NCBI RefSeq assembly: GCF_029589435.1
Contig: NZ_JARRAG010000002.1
Location: forward strand, 1,612,001 to 1,676,000
Reading direction: 5' to 3'
Source: Paludisphaera mucosa
GTDB taxonomy: Bacteria; Planctomycetota; Planctomycetia; Isosphaerales; Isosphaeraceae
Length of the DNA stretch: 64,000 bases
Below the pieces are notes generated by a model that saw only the letters and a program-made list of their open reading frames with translations, was not told where the DNA came from and made no database searches. This document shows, one piece after another, positions 1 through 9,165 of the stretch (position 1 is the first letter of the stretch; the number at the start of each line of letters is the position of its first letter). A program made the translations under genes and the position numbers.

Positions 1-132
1 CGCCTCGACCTCGTCGGCCTTCACGGCCTCGGCGTGCTTCCGGGTCGAGGGCTTCAGGGTGTCGCAGCCGGCCGCCGAGAAAGCTGCGCAGGCCGTCAAG
101 AGACACGCCGGGACGAGTATGCGTCGCCGCAT
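1..132 (-). CDS. Lipoprotein of unknown function, N-terminal part only
   Basis: The gene runs off the left edge, so only the first 44 codons are visible. The ATG at 132-130 opens a short basic start (MRRR), a hydrophobic stretch, and a lipobox ending AAGC at residues 20-23. This is a typical lipoprotein signal, so the mature protein is probably lipid-anchored at Cys23. The mature start is rich in Lys and Glu. The rest lies outside the window and no function can be proposed. Confidence 0.6.
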   Translation of the reverse strand, partial: MRRRILVPACLLTACAAFSAAGCDTLKPSTRKHAEAVKADEVEA

Positions 133-444
133 GGCCGCACCATCCTTGCTTTGAGCCTTGCGGAGCCTCGGGCCGATCGAAAGCCGGCGGGCGGGCTCCA
201 GGTCTTCCCACGGGCGAGGGCCCGTGGCGGGACGTCTCCACGAAATGGCGACGTACTATGTCCGGTCCGCCCGAGTTGGTCCAGCTCAAGTTCCGGCCGG
301 CCTCGCGCGGCGTCCGAGCCATGCGGACGACGCCCCCGGAAGGCCGGGACGTCGCTATCTCGACGGTCGCGGCCTGCGGTATGATCGGACGTGTCGACGC
401 GACCGCCTCCGGGGAGGTCCTCGCGGCGGGGAGAGGCACGTTCC
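133..444. other. Intergenic region between divergent genes
   Basis: No convincing gene is present. This stretch separates the minus-strand lipoprotein gene from the plus-strand sugar dehydrogenase gene, so it should carry promoters for both. A TATGAT hexamer at 380-385 is a plausible -10 element for the downstream gene, but I see no good -35 at the usual distance. Confidence 0.4.
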
Positions 445-1764
445 ATGAGCGCGGCAGCGGCACTCGCGGCGAAGATCCGGTCGGGCGACGTCACGGTCGG
501 GGTGATCGGCCTGGGCTACGTGGGCCTGCCCCTGGCGCGGGCGTTCATCGAGAAGGGCGTCGACGTGCTCGGCTTCGACGTCGACCCGGCCAAAGTCGCG
601 AAGCTCCGCGAGGGCCGCAGCTACATCGGCCACATCGATTCCGACGTCGTCCGCTCGATGCGTGCGAACGGCTTCGACGCCACGGCCGACTTCGGCCGGC
701 TCGACGAGCCCGACGCGATCCTGATCTGCGTCCCCACGCCGCTCACCGAGACCCGCGACCCGGACCTGGCCTACGTCGTCGAATCCGCCCGCGCCATCGC
801 CGCGCGGCTGCGTCCCGGCCAGCTCGTGGTGCTGGAGAGCACGACCTATCCCGGCACCACGCGCGACGTCGTGCTGCCGATCCTGGCGGCCGGCGGCCTG
901 CGCCCGGGCGTCGACTTCCTGCTGGCGTACAGCCCCGAGCGCGAGGACCCGGGCAACCCGGATTTCTCGGCGCCGACGATCCCCAAGGTGGTCGGCGGGC
1001 TCGACGCGGAGAGCCTCGCGGCGGCGACGGCCCTCTACGCCCGGATCGTGGTCCGCGTGGTCCCGGTCTCGACCGTCGAGGTCGCCGAGGGCTGCAAGAT
1101 CCTGGAGAACACCTACCGGGCCGTGAACATCGCGCTCGTCAACGAGCTGAAGGTGCTCTACGACCGCATGGGGGTCGACGTCTGGGAGGTCATCGAGGCC
1201 GCCAAGACCAAGCCGTTCGGCTTCCAGGCGTTCTACCCCGGGCCCGGACTGGGCGGGCACTGCATCCCCATCGACCCGTTCTACCTGACCTGGGTGGCGC
1301 GCAAGCACGGCCTGGCGACCCGCTTCATCGAGCTGGCCGGCGAGATCAACACGTCGATGCCCGCATACGTCGTCGGCCGGATCGCCGACGCCCTCAACGA
1401 CCGCGAGAAGCCGGTCAAGGGGAGCCGGATCACGATCCTGGGCATGGCCTACAAGCGTGACGTCGACGACCCCCGCGAGTCGCCGGGCTTCGAGCTGATG
1501 GACCTGCTTTTGCAGAAGGGGGCGGACGTCGAATACAACGACCCCCACATCCCGACCCTCAAGCCGATGCGCCGCTACCCGAACCTCAAAATGTCCAGCC
1601 GCGAGCTGACCCCGGAATACCTGCGCTCGCGCGACTGCCTGTTGATCGCCACCGACCACTCGGCCTACGACTGGCCGAGCATCGTCGCCCACGCGTCGCT
1701 CATCGTCGACACCCGCAACGCCCTGCGCGGCCTGTCGGGCCGGGCGACGATCATCCGGGCGTGA
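445..1764 (+). CDS. Nucleotide-sugar dehydrogenase (UDP-GlcNAc/UDP-ManNAc 6-dehydrogenase family, WbpA/TviB-like)
   Basis: This 439-aa protein belongs to the UDP-glucose/GDP-mannose dehydrogenase family, which oxidises the C6 alcohol of a UDP-sugar to a carboxylate with two NAD+. The NAD-binding motif GLGYVG lies at residues 22-27. The catalytic cysteine is Cys273 in [13 protein letters not shown], a form of the motif typical of the WbpA/TviB/WecC branch rather than UDP-glucose dehydrogenases. The central dimer domain and the C-terminal UDP-binding domain are complete, and the length is normal. The ATG at 445 was chosen because it leaves a short tail before the Rossmann fold; a start at 391 in the same frame is possible but less likely. 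The epimerase gene at 3317 could act in the same pathway, making uronic acid precursors for surface polysaccharide. The exact substrate is inference. Confidence 0.9.
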   Translation: MSAAAALAAKIRSGDVTVGVIGLGYVGLPLARAFIEKGVDVLGFDVDPAKVAKLREGRSYIGHIDSDVVRSMRANGFDATADFGRLDEPDAILICVPTPLTETRDPDLAYVVESARAIAARLRPGQLVVLESTTYPGTTRDVVLPILAAGGLRPGVDFLLAYSPEREDPGNPDFSAPTIPKVVGGLDAESLAAATALYARIVVRVVPVSTVEVAEGCKILENTYRAVNIALVNELKVLYDRMGVDVWEVIEAAKTKPFGFQAFYPGPGLGGHCIPIDPFYLTWVARKHGLATRFIELAGEINTSMPAYVVGRIADALNDREKPVKGSRITILGMAYKRDVDDPRESPGFELMDLLLQKGADVEYNDPHIPTLKPMRRYPNLKMSSRELTPEYLRSRDCLLIATDHSAYDWPSIVAHASLIVDTRNALRGLSGRATIIRA

Positions 1765-1787
1765 GGATCGACTTCCGGCGGCCCGGC

Positions 1788-1807
1788 CGCGCCGGCATGC
1801 CGGCGCG
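1788..1807 (+). terminator. Perfect 20-bp palindrome, possible terminator
   Basis: A perfect GC-rich palindrome centred on GCATGC lies 24 bp after the stop of the dehydrogenase gene. It would fold into a strong stem, but no T-run follows, so its role as a terminator is inferred from position. Confidence 0.35.
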
Positions 1808-1885
1808 ACTCTCAGTCTGATTCGGGCCGAGGCGCGGCCCCGCAGCCCCGCAGTGGACGGCGATCAATCTCGGATCAGGAGGATC

Positions 1886-2842
1886 ATGGTGACGATCTCG
1901 GAAACTTCCTCGGGGCGGCGCGGATTCACTCTCATCGAACTGCTCGTCGTCGTCGCCGTCGTCGGGCTGCTCGTCGCGATCATCCTTCCCGCCGTGCAGG
2001 CGGCGAGGGCGGCCGCGAGAAGAATGAGTTGCGCGTCAAACCTGAAACAGCTCGGGCTGGCGGCGCTCAACTATGAATCAACATACAATGTGTTTCCTGC
2101 CCGATCGTCGCGCGTCGGATCTCAGTTCGCGGCCCTCCTTCCGTATCTCGAACAGGCGGCGTTGTTTTCGTCCATAAACACGAGCGGAATTATGGTAACC
2201 CTGCCCGCAGGCATGAACACGACCGTCGCGAACACGAGGTTGAGCGTGCTGCTGTGCCCGGCTGATAATCCGGCCGTTCGCCCGACGGCCCCCACGAACT
2301 ACGCAGGCAACGCTGGGACAGGCTTCCAAACAGGCGTCTCGGAAAACGGCATGTTCGTCAAGGGGGGGGCAACCATGGCGAGCGTCAGGGACGGCGGCTT
2401 GCATACCGCCTTGTTCGCGGAATGGGTGGTCGGCGATCCAGGCATACGCGACAATCCGCCGATGATGGACCGAAGGACGTGCGTGTTCAAGACGCCTTGG
2501 TTTGGAGGCGATCAAAGACTGGAACGATTTGCAAGCTATTGCAACAACAATGTCGATGCATCGAACATAATCATTTGGGAAGTCAAAGGGGAAACGTGGT
2601 TGCGCGGAGAAATGGGCGCGGCGCGTTACAATCATATCGTCGTGGTAAATGGTTCGTCGTGTATAAATGGCGGCTATGTGCCCGATGGCGCGTGGACTGC
2701 CGGAAGTTGGCATGCGGGGATTGCCCAGGTGGGGTTCGTGGATGGGCATGTCCAATCCATCCGGGAGACGATCGGCCCCATGAACTGGAGGGCGATGGGG
2801 ACGCGGGCCGGCGACGAAATCATGGACGGGATTGGATTTTGA
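1886..2842 (+). CDS. DUF1559 family pseudopilin-like exported protein
   Basis: The protein has a type IV pilin-like N-terminus: a short basic leader, then GFTLIELL at residues 13-20, with Gly13 as the prepilin peptidase site and the conserved Glu18. A hydrophobic helix with LPAVQAAR follows. The rest shows DUF1559 hallmarks: [12 protein letters not shown], a CPAD region, and a C-terminal [10 protein letters not shown] motif. This family is greatly expanded in planctomycetes and its function is unknown. The ATG at 1886 was chosen because AGGAGG lies five bases upstream; an earlier in-frame ATG at 1853 has no such site. The second half of the gene is clearly poorer in GC than its neighbours, with many A- and T-ending codons, which suggests recent acquisition or low expression. 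Length (318 aa) is normal. Confidence 0.85.
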   Translation: MVTISETSSGRRGFTLIELLVVVAVVGLLVAIILPAVQAARAAARRMSCASNLKQLGLAALNYESTYNVFPARSSRVGSQFAALLPYLEQAALFSSINTSGIMVTLPAGMNTTVANTRLSVLLCPADNPAVRPTAPTNYAGNAGTGFQTGVSENGMFVKGGATMASVRDGGLHTALFAEWVVGDPGIRDNPPMMDRRTCVFKTPWFGGDQRLERFASYCNNNVDASNIIIWEVKGETWLRGEMGAARYNHIVVVNGSSCINGGYVPDGAWTAGSWHAGIAQVGFVDGHVQSIRETIGPMNWRAMGTRAGDEIMDGIGF

Positions 2843-3316
2843 ATGGAGTGGATGTCCGGGGCGATTTTGCAACAAACGGATTGGCAACCTCGAGCACTCG
2901 ATCCATCGGGCTGGTCGGCGTTCCGTATCCTTGCACTCCCGTCGCCGACGCGACGAGAGACGGTGGGAAAATCAAGGTGGCTGGCCAGGTCGGCTGGCAG
3001 GCAGGTCGTGCGGCCGCCCAGGGGGCGAGGATTCGGTCGAGTCCGTCCCCCCCGCGGCTCGTCCCTCTATAATCCAGCACCGAGACCGAGCGTCCTTCTC
3101 CCCTCGTGGGAGAAGGCGCCCCGAAGGGCCGGATGAGAGGGACCCCGATCGGGCCACCGACTTCGAGCCCGGATGGGCGGCCGGATCACGACGGCCGGCC
3201 TCGGATGACGAGCCCCTCATCCGGCCTGCGGCCACCTTTTCCCACGAGGGGGGAACGACGATCCACGACGGGCCCTCGCTTCCGTCCCTACAACCACGAC
3301 ACTCCCCGAGGAGCGT
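2843..3316. other. Intergenic region with a facing repeat pair
   Basis: No gene is supported over these 474 bases. The first part continues the lower GC of the preceding gene. The second part holds a facing pair of the dispersed palindromic repeats, listed separately. Confidence 0.5.
3094..3257. repeat. Facing pair of dispersed palindromic repeats (copies 1 and 2)
   Basis: Copy 1 (3094-3141, plus) starts with a short hairpin, CCTTCTCCCCTCG then TGGGAGAAGG, followed by GAAGGGCCGGATGAG. Copy 2 (about 3213-3257) is the same unit inverted. They face each other across roughly 70 bp of unrelated DNA, so a transcript could form a long hairpin. The same unit recurs near 7.7, 36.9, 37.1 and 43.6 kb. 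Confidence 0.75.
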
Positions 3317-4267
3317 ATGAGTCGAAACGATCGCGAGAAGATCCTGGTCACCGGCGGCGCGGGGTTCATCGGCTCGCACCTCGTCGAGGCGCTGTTGGCC
3401 GAGGGCCACCCGGTCCGCGTGCTCGACGACCTGTCGACGGGCCGCGCGGCGAACCTCGACGGCGTGCGCGACCGGATCGAGTGGATCGAGGCGAGCGCGG
3501 CGGACTTCGCGGCGTGCGAGCGGGCGGCGGAGGGGGTCGCCTACGTCTTCCACGAGGCGGCGATCCCGAGCGTGCCGCGGTCGGTGGCCGAGCCCCTGCC
3601 CTCGCACGCGAGCGGGCCGACGGCCACGCTCAACGTCCTGGAGGCGGCGCGGCGGGCGGGCGTGAGGCGGGTGATGTTCGCCGCGTCCAGCAGCGCCTAC
3701 GGCGAGTCGGAGACGCTCCCCAAGGTCGAGACGATGCTGCCCGACCCGCTCAGCCCGTACGCGGCCGGCAAGCTGGCGGGCGAGCATTACGTCCGCGTCT
3801 ACGCCCGCACGATGGGGCTCGACGGCGTGAGCCTGCGGTACTTCAACGTCTACGGGCCCCGGCAGGACCCGTCGAGCCCGTACTCGGGGGTGATCTCGCT
3901 GTTCATCAAGGCGATGGCGCGGGGCGATCGGCCGAGGATCTACGGCGACGGGCTCCAGACGCGGGACTTCACCTACGTCTCCGACGTCGTCGCGGCCAAC
4001 CTGGCGGCGATGCGCAGGCCGAAACCTTTGCAGGGGGCCGCGCTCAACGTCGGCGGCGGCCGGCGGGTGAGCCTGCTCGATTTGGTGGCCGCGCTGAACG
4101 CGATTTTGGGGACGGACCTGGAGCCCGAGCGGCTCCCCGCCCGCGCCGGCGACGTCCGCGACTCGCTCGCCGGGCTGGACCTCATCGGCCGCGAGCTGGG
4201 CTATCGGCCCTCGGTCGAGTTCGCCGAGGGCCTGCGACGGACGGTCGCCGCGACCGTCGCGAGCTGA
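3317..4267 (+). CDS. NAD-dependent sugar epimerase/dehydratase (extended SDR; UDP-GlcNAc/UDP-glucose 4-epimerase type)
   Basis: This 316-aa protein is an extended short-chain dehydrogenase. The NAD-binding motif GGAGFIG is at residues 13-19, the catalytic Tyr148-x3-Lys152 lies in YAAGK, and the Ser of SSSAYG precedes it. The segment RYFNVYGPRQDP is typical of nucleotide-sugar C4 epimerases, including the WbpP/TviC branch. It would interconvert UDP-sugars in the cytoplasm for polysaccharide synthesis. Together with the WbpA-like dehydrogenase at 445 it may feed a uronic acid sugar pathway. The exact sugar cannot be told from sequence alone. A facing repeat pair lies just upstream, so the promoter may lie between the repeat and the start. 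Confidence 0.85.
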   Translation: MSRNDREKILVTGGAGFIGSHLVEALLAEGHPVRVLDDLSTGRAANLDGVRDRIEWIEASAADFAACERAAEGVAYVFHEAAIPSVPRSVAEPLPSHASGPTATLNVLEAARRAGVRRVMFAASSSAYGESETLPKVETMLPDPLSPYAAGKLAGEHYVRVYARTMGLDGVSLRYFNVYGPRQDPSSPYSGVISLFIKAMARGDRPRIYGDGLQTRDFTYVSDVVAANLAAMRRPKPLQGAALNVGGGRRVSLLDLVAALNAILGTDLEPERLPARAGDVRDSLAGLDLIGRELGYRPSVEFAEGLRRTVAATVAS

Positions 4268-4279
4268 GCCGGCGTCGGC

Positions 4280-4423
4280 TCAGAGGCCCTTGCCGCCCAG
4301 GTGCTTGCGCTTGCGGGGGCTGCGGACGCCGTGGAATTTGGTGCGGCGGCCCTTGGCGATCGGCGACGAGTTGGCCTTCCGCCGCCACTTGCTCGACTTG
4401 CGATTCTTCGTCTTCGACTTCAT
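4280..4423 (-). CDS. Small, very basic protein of 47 aa, function unknown
   Basis: A short open frame on the minus strand, ATG at 4423-4421 and TGA at 4282-4280, encodes 47 residues. Nineteen of them are Lys or Arg (about 40%), with no acidic residues, ending SPRKRKHLGGKGL. This composition suggests RNA or ribosome binding. It does not match bL34, bL36 or bTHX, the usual tiny basic ribosomal proteins, as I know them. It lies 95 bp downstream of the LEPR-type gene on the same strand and converges with the epimerase gene. Even, high-GC codon use supports real coding. Function is unknown. Confidence 0.6.
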   Translation of the reverse strand: MKSKTKNRKSSKWRRKANSSPIAKGRRTKFHGVRSPRKRKHLGGKGL

Positions 4424-4518
4424 GACGACCTGCTCGTTTCTTCCCGGAACCTCGATTCGAACCCGTTCGAAGAGAGGCGATTATGCCACCTCGGGCCGGC
4501 CCGACGCAAGCCGAGTCG

Positions 4519-5382
4519 TCACTGGCCCTGGGGCGGGACGACCTTGAGGATGAAGACGCCGCTGGAGTTGCCGACGTGCCCCAGCTCGTCGACCGCCCGG
4601 ATCCGCAGCTTGTACGTCCCCACGCCCAGGGGCTGGTTGAGCGTGATCGAGTAGCGGCCGTTGGCGCCCGCCTGGGCCTCGCCCAGGACCTCGTTGGAGC
4701 CGTCCTGGAGGATCTGCATCTGGGCGGTGGCCTGATACGTGCCGGTGAACATCGGCGCCACGCCCTCCTTGCCGATGTTGTGCAGCGCGTCGACCTGGGT
4801 GCCCGTGCTCGGCGAGATCCGCGGCGGCGTCGGCGCGGGCATCGGCTGGCCGACGATCAGGGTCATCTGCAGGACCAGCGCGTAGTCGTTGGTCGTGAGG
4901 AAGACCGGCAGGCCCTGGGCCGTGTTGACGGTGGTCGCCAGCGCCTCCAGGTTGGTCGTGATCTTGTCGATCGCGTCGGTCGACGCCCCCGCCGAGACGA
5001 GGACCTGCGTGAGCGAGTTGTTCAGCGCCTTGGCGTCGGAGGCCCGCAGCGAGGGCCGGCTGACGACGTCTCTCAGCACGTTGTTGAAGCCCTTGATCGC
5101 GTCGGTCGACGCCGGCTTCAGCGAGCTGATCGTCTCCTCCATCCCCTGCTGGATCGCGTCGATCATCCCCTGGGGGAGGACCCGGTTGGGCGCGAGGGCC
5201 CGCATGTTGATGGGGATCCGGTCGATCCGCGTCATCTTCTGCTGGATCGTGTACGGCAGGTTCGCGTCGACGGTGGTCGTGGTCGTCGCGGCGGCCGTGG
5301 CGACGGCGGGGGCGGCCGCCGTGGAGAGCATCATCCGGCTCTCCATGCTCTCCGGCCCGGGTATGAAACGGCGGCGATCCAT
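4519..5382 (-). CDS. Exported protein with LEPR-XLL-like N-terminus and C-terminal Ig-like domain
   Basis: The 287-aa product starts MDRRRFIPGPESMESRMML, which resembles the planctomycete LEPR-XLL N-terminal sequence of large surface proteins (basic start, LE-x-R, then MLS). An Ala/Thr-rich linker (about residues 20-37) follows, then an all-helical middle region with repeated TDAI segments. The last 80 or so residues (from about GTYQATAQMQIL) look like a bacterial Ig-like or cadherin-like beta domain ending in FILKV. There is no enzyme motif. A cell-surface structural role is inferred from architecture only. Confidence 0.65.
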   Translation of the reverse strand: MDRRRFIPGPESMESRMMLSTAAAPAVATAAATTTTTVDANLPYTIQQKMTRIDRIPINMRALAPNRVLPQGMIDAIQQGMEETISSLKPASTDAIKGFNNVLRDVVSRPSLRASDAKALNNSLTQVLVSAGASTDAIDKITTNLEALATTVNTAQGLPVFLTTNDYALVLQMTLIVGQPMPAPTPPRISPSTGTQVDALHNIGKEGVAPMFTGTYQATAQMQILQDGSNEVLGEAQAGANGRYSITLNQPLGVGTYKLRIRAVDELGHVGNSSGVFILKVVPPQGQ

Positions 5383-5788
5383 CGCACCAGTCTCCTTGGC
5401 GGATACGTCGCGCCCCCGCCCCGCGTGATCGCGGACGTGCGGGCCGACGGAGCGCGAGAGCCGCCGGAAGGACGTGACGTCCGGCCTCTCGTCCGAAAGA
5501 TTCGATCTGAACTGATCCGTCGCGAGGTGTCGCCCGGGCGCCGCGAACGGGGGCCGGGCAGGCGGGATCTTTACCAGAACCGGGGGGTTCCGCCTAGAGC
5601 GTCTTGCCGAAAACGGGCCGCCGGGTCCGGCCGGCGGGCCCTGGGAATCCCCCGCCGGGGGCTGTTATGATGGCTCCGCGGCCCGCTCGGCCCACCTCCT
5701 CTCCCGCCCGGCGCGCGTCGTCTCGCGGCCGCGCGCCGCGGCTTCGTCGAGAATCCCCATCGCTCGGATCGACCCCTGGAGGACGCCC
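5383..5788. other. Intergenic region between divergent genes
   Basis: No gene is supported. A GC-rich inverted repeat lies around 5618-5643 (GGGCCGCCGG facing CCGGCGGGCC). A TATGAT hexamer at 5666-5671 could be a -10 element for the peptidase gene, but no matching -35 is clear. Confidence 0.4.
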
Positions 5789-7681
5789 ATGCTACGCATC
5801 CGCCCCACGGCCTCGACGCTCGCCGTCGCCGGCCTGCTCGGCCTCATCCCCTGCGCCCGGGCGCAGGCCCCCGTGCCGACACCGCCCGCCGAGGCCAAGA
5901 AGGCGGAGCCCGCCGCCCCGGCGCAGGCCGAGGCCCCCAAGCCCCCCGCCGACCCCATCGAGCGGATCAAGGAAGAGGGCGACAAGCGCTCGCAGGTGAT
6001 GGCGACCCTCAGCACCCTGACCGACGTCATCGGCCCCCGGCTCACCGGCTCGCCCGGCCTGAAGCGCGCCAACGAGTGGACCCGCGACGCCATGGCGAAG
6101 TGGGGCATGGAGAACGCCCACCTGGAATCCTGGGGCCCGTTCGGCCGGGGGTGGACCCTGAAGAGGTTCTCGGCGCAGGTCGTCGAGCCCCAGTGCATCC
6201 CGCTGATCGCCGTGCCGAAGGCCTGGTCCCCCTCGCTCGACGGCGTCCTGACCGCCGAGGTCGTCCACTTCGACGCCAAGACCGAGGCCGACTTCGAGAA
6301 GTACAAGGGCAAGCTCAAGGGGGCCATCGTCCTGACCGGCGTCGCGCCCGAGGTCCTCGCCCGCTTCGAACCCCTGGCCCGCCGCCAGACCGACAAGGAG
6401 CTGCTCGACCTGGCCGACGCCGCCGAGCCCGGCGCCGGCCGCGGCGGCCGTCCCCGCCCCCCCGGAGCCCCCGGCGCGCCCGGAGCCCCCGGCGCGCCTG
6501 CGGCGCTCGGGGCCCCCGCGACCCCGCCGGCCGCCCCTCCCGGTCGCGCCTTCCCGGCCGACATGCGGGCCCAGATGGAGCTGGCCGCCAAGAAGCAGCG
6601 GTTCTTCGTCGAGGAGGCCCCCGCCCTGCTGATCGACCCCAGCCGCAACGGCGACGGCGGCACGCTCTTCGTCCAGTCGGCGAGCGTCCCCGGCCCGACC
6701 CCCGCGCCGACGCCGAGCGAGCCGGGCGCCCCGGCCGCGCCGCCGGCCCGGCGGCCCTCGGCCTGGGACAAGGACGTGAAGGTCATCCCCCAGCTCGTCA
6801 TGGCCAAGGAGCACTACAACCGCCTCGTCCGCATGCTCGCGCAGGGCGAGAAGCTCAAGATGACCGTCGACCTAGCCGTCGAGTTCCACGACCAGGACCT
6901 CAACGCCTACAACACGGTCGCCGAGATCCCCGGGACCGACCTGAAGGACGAGATCGTCATGCTCGGCGGCCACCTCGACTCGTGGCACGGCGGCACCGGC
7001 GCGACCGACAACGCCGTGGGCTGCTCGGTCGCCATGGAGGCCGCCCGGATCCTCAAGGCGCTCGACCTCAAGCCCCGCCGCACGATCCGCGTCGCCCTCT
7101 GGACCGGCGAGGAACAGGGCATCTTCGGCTCCAAGGCCTACGTCGACGAGCACTTCAAGAAGCGCCCCGACCGCCCCATGGGCTTCGGCGGCCCCGGCGG
7201 ACCGAACGCGCCCGAGACCCCGGCCGAGGAGAAGGAGGAGACGAAGCCCGAGTTCGACAAGCTCTCCGGCTACTTCAACCTCGACAACGGCACGGGCAAG
7301 ATCCGCGGCGTCTACCTGCAGGGGAACGAGGCCGTCCGCCCGCTCTTCCGCAAGTGGCTCCAGCCCTTCCGCGAGATGGGCGCCCAGACGATCTCGATCG
7401 CCAACACCGGCGGCACCGACCACCTCTCGTTCGACGCCGTGGGCCTGCCCGGCTTCCAGTTCATCCAGGACGAGATCGAGTACGACACCCGCACCCACCA
7501 CTCGAACATGGACGTCTACGACCGCGCCCAGGTCGACGACCTGAAGCAGGCCTCGATCGTCATGGCCGCGTTCATCTACAACACCGCCAACCTCGACGAG
7601 AAGCTCCCCCGCAAGCCCGCCCGCACCCCCGCCCGCCCCGAGGTCCGCGCCGCGGCCGCCACCGCCGGCGGCGGCCAGTGA
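5789..7681 (+). CDS. Exported M28-family zinc metallopeptidase (aminopeptidase/carboxypeptidase type)
   Basis: This 630-aa protein begins with a Sec signal peptide ending around ARAQA (residue 27). The C-terminal half is an M28 peptidase domain: His395 in GGHLDSW, Asp407 in GATDNA, the Glu441-Glu442 pair in WTGEEQG, an Asp in YFNLDNGTG, and the last ligand at His570/His571 in THHSN. All five metal and catalytic positions of the co-catalytic zinc fold are present, so it should be active outside the cytoplasm on peptides. Before the catalytic domain there is a PA-like region, interrupted near residues 223-255 by a low-complexity GAPGAP repeat and later by a Pro/Ala-rich stretch. These inserts look lineage-specific. 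Substrate is unknown. Confidence 0.88.
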   Translation: MLRIRPTASTLAVAGLLGLIPCARAQAPVPTPPAEAKKAEPAAPAQAEAPKPPADPIERIKEEGDKRSQVMATLSTLTDVIGPRLTGSPGLKRANEWTRDAMAKWGMENAHLESWGPFGRGWTLKRFSAQVVEPQCIPLIAVPKAWSPSLDGVLTAEVVHFDAKTEADFEKYKGKLKGAIVLTGVAPEVLARFEPLARRQTDKELLDLADAAEPGAGRGGRPRPPGAPGAPGAPGAPAALGAPATPPAAPPGRAFPADMRAQMELAAKKQRFFVEEAPALLIDPSRNGDGGTLFVQSASVPGPTPAPTPSEPGAPAAPPARRPSAWDKDVKVIPQLVMAKEHYNRLVRMLAQGEKLKMTVDLAVEFHDQDLNAYNTVAEIPGTDLKDEIVMLGGHLDSWHGGTGATDNAVGCSVAMEAARILKALDLKPRRTIRVALWTGEEQGIFGSKAYVDEHFKKRPDRPMGFGGPGGPNAPETPAEEKEETKPEFDKLSGYFNLDNGTGKIRGVYLQGNEAVRPLFRKWLQPFREMGAQTISIANTGGTDHLSFDAVGLPGFQFIQDEIEYDTRTHHSNMDVYDRAQVDDLKQASIVMAAFIYNTANLDEKLPRKPARTPARPEVRAAAATAGGGQ

Positions 7682-7698
7682 GCCTGGATCGATGAGGG

Positions 7699-7790
7699 CC
7701 TTCCCCCCTTCGCGGGGGAAGGTGGCCGAAGGCCGGATGAGGGGGAGACGCACCACAAGCCGTCGCCCCCTTCATCCGGCCTTTTCTCGT
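7699..7790. repeat. Dispersed palindromic repeat (copy 3) with a facing half-copy
   Basis: The unit CCTTCCCCCC...GGGGGAAGG, then GGCCGGATGAGGGGGAGACG, starts 17 bp after the stop of the peptidase gene. An inverted partial copy follows at about 7766-7790. The pair could fold and may end transcription of the peptidase gene. Confidence 0.7.
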
Positions 7791-7862
7791 CATCCGAGTT
7801 CTTCGCCGACCGGATGGACCAGAAGCGGAACACTCGCACGAGATCGCGATCCGCCTTTGGAT

Positions 7863-7891
7863 TTGACGCATGCAATCCGTCGCGTTAGCAT
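7863..7891 (+). promoter_or_regulatory. Probable promoter of the exported protein gene at 7956
   Basis: TTGACG (7863-7868) and TAGCAT (7886-7891) are separated by exactly 17 bp. The preceding AT and the spacer segment CCGTCGCG (7877-7884) are also found at the same relative positions in the promoter-like site at 9083, suggesting shared control. Confidence 0.5.
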
Positions 7892-7955
7892 GCCTCGGTC
7901 CAGCCCTCGCCGGCGGCGAGGTTCCCATCCTGCTCCCCGGGTACGAGGACTCGCG

Positions 7956-9029
7956 ATGAAGACCACCCTGATCCTGGCGGCGATCCTGATCGGCCAGGCG
8001 ACCCCGGCCCGGCCCTACCGCTCGTCGATGGGCGACTTCACGGTGGTGACGCCCCTCCTGCCGCAGGAGGACCGCAGCACCGACGCGGCGGGCGAGGAGA
8101 CCGCGACCTGGACGTGCGAGAAGGACGGCCGGCTCTACCTCATCCGTCGCGCCCCCCTCGAACAGCCCGCCGACAGGCTCGCGTTGCTCGCGATCTACGA
8201 CCGCGTCGAGCAGGCGATGGTCAAGGGCGTCAACGGCCAGGTCCTCGACAAGAAGGACCTGACCCAGGACGGCCGGCCCGTCCGCGAGATCACGGTCGAG
8301 GGCTTCATCAGGCTGCCGCACGCGAACTCGGGCGTGGCCGTCGTCCGCTTCTATCAGGCGAACGGCTTCGCCTACACCGTGACGATGGCGATGCCGGGCG
8401 ACCGCGTCGCCGATTCGACCCGCCCCGAAGTCGACGCCTACCTGAACAGCTTCCACCTCACGGCCCCTCCCGATGCGCTGGCGGAGACTCCGGCCGACAA
8501 GCCCGGCATGGCGGCGCCCAAGGACGCGGGGAAGGCCGACTGGAAGGCCTACGCGTCGAAACAGGCCCGCTACTCGATCCAGATGCCCGGCGACCCGACC
8601 GAGCAGGCGACGGAGCCCGAGATCGAGGGCCGCAAGGCCAAGGTCCTCGCCTCCGCCGTGGTCGTCCAGGGGGCGTCGTTCGCGGTCGTCGAGATGACCC
8701 TCCCCGAGGCCGTGCCCCGGAACGCCGCGTCGCAGTTCCTGGAGGCCAGCGCCAACGGCATGGTCGACGGCGTCGAGGGCCGGCTCTCGAAGTCGCGGCC
8801 GGTCACGCAGGGGACGCTCGCCGGCCGCGAGCTGGACTACGAGGGGAAGCTCTCCGACGGCTCCCCCGGCGTCTTCCGTTCCCGCGTCTTCCTGGTCGGC
8901 GACCGCTATTACAACCTCACGGTCTCCGCGCCGCCGGGGAAGGCCCCCAGCAAGGACGCGAAGCGCTTCTTCGACTCCTTCAAGCCCGAGGCCTCGAAGG
9001 ACGCCCCCAGGGCCAAACGTCGCCGCTGA
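7956..9029 (+). CDS. Exported protein of unknown function (two similar halves)
   Basis: This 357-aa protein has a Sec-type signal (MKTTLILAAILIGQATPA). The two halves look alike: each contains a short beta-rich domain of the type seen in predicted exported planctomycete proteins (GDFTVVTPLL and, later, ARYSIQMPG), followed by a conserved FYQANGFAYTVTM or VFLVGDRYYNLTV strand and a helix ending FDSF or LNSF. This suggests an internal duplication. The start was placed at the ATG at 7956 because the longer frame upstream reads through a repeat and has no signal. No catalytic motif is seen. It is followed by a membrane protease gene that has a matching promoter. Confidence 0.7.
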   Translation: MKTTLILAAILIGQATPARPYRSSMGDFTVVTPLLPQEDRSTDAAGEETATWTCEKDGRLYLIRRAPLEQPADRLALLAIYDRVEQAMVKGVNGQVLDKKDLTQDGRPVREITVEGFIRLPHANSGVAVVRFYQANGFAYTVTMAMPGDRVADSTRPEVDAYLNSFHLTAPPDALAETPADKPGMAAPKDAGKADWKAYASKQARYSIQMPGDPTEQATEPEIEGRKAKVLASAVVVQGASFAVVEMTLPEAVPRNAASQFLEASANGMVDGVEGRLSKSRPVTQGTLAGRELDYEGKLSDGSPGVFRSRVFLVGDRYYNLTVSAPPGKAPSKDAKRFFDSFKPEASKDAPRAKRRR

Positions 9030-9082
9030 CCCGGGGCGAGGCCGCTCCCGTTCCTCGAACCAAGCTTTGACGACCATTTCAT

Positions 9083-9111
9083 TTGACGCTCGCGAGCCGT
9101 CGCGATAGCCT
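9083..9111 (+). promoter_or_regulatory. Probable promoter of the M48 protease gene
   Basis: TTGACG (9083-9088) and TAGCCT (9106-9111) lie 17 bp apart, 55 bp before the ATG. The spacer carries CCGTCGCG at 9097-9104, exactly as in the site at 7863. Confidence 0.5.
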
Positions 9112-9165
9112 CCTTCCGGGCGGCCTCGACGGCCGATCCCGGCGCCACCTGGAGCGGGGCCCGCG

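Noticed and set aside
355-1692. Long minus-strand frame opposite the sugar dehydrogenase
   Set aside because: Mirror frame caused by high GC at third positions; composition is Arg/Gly-rich with no motif. The same applies to most long frames opposite real genes.
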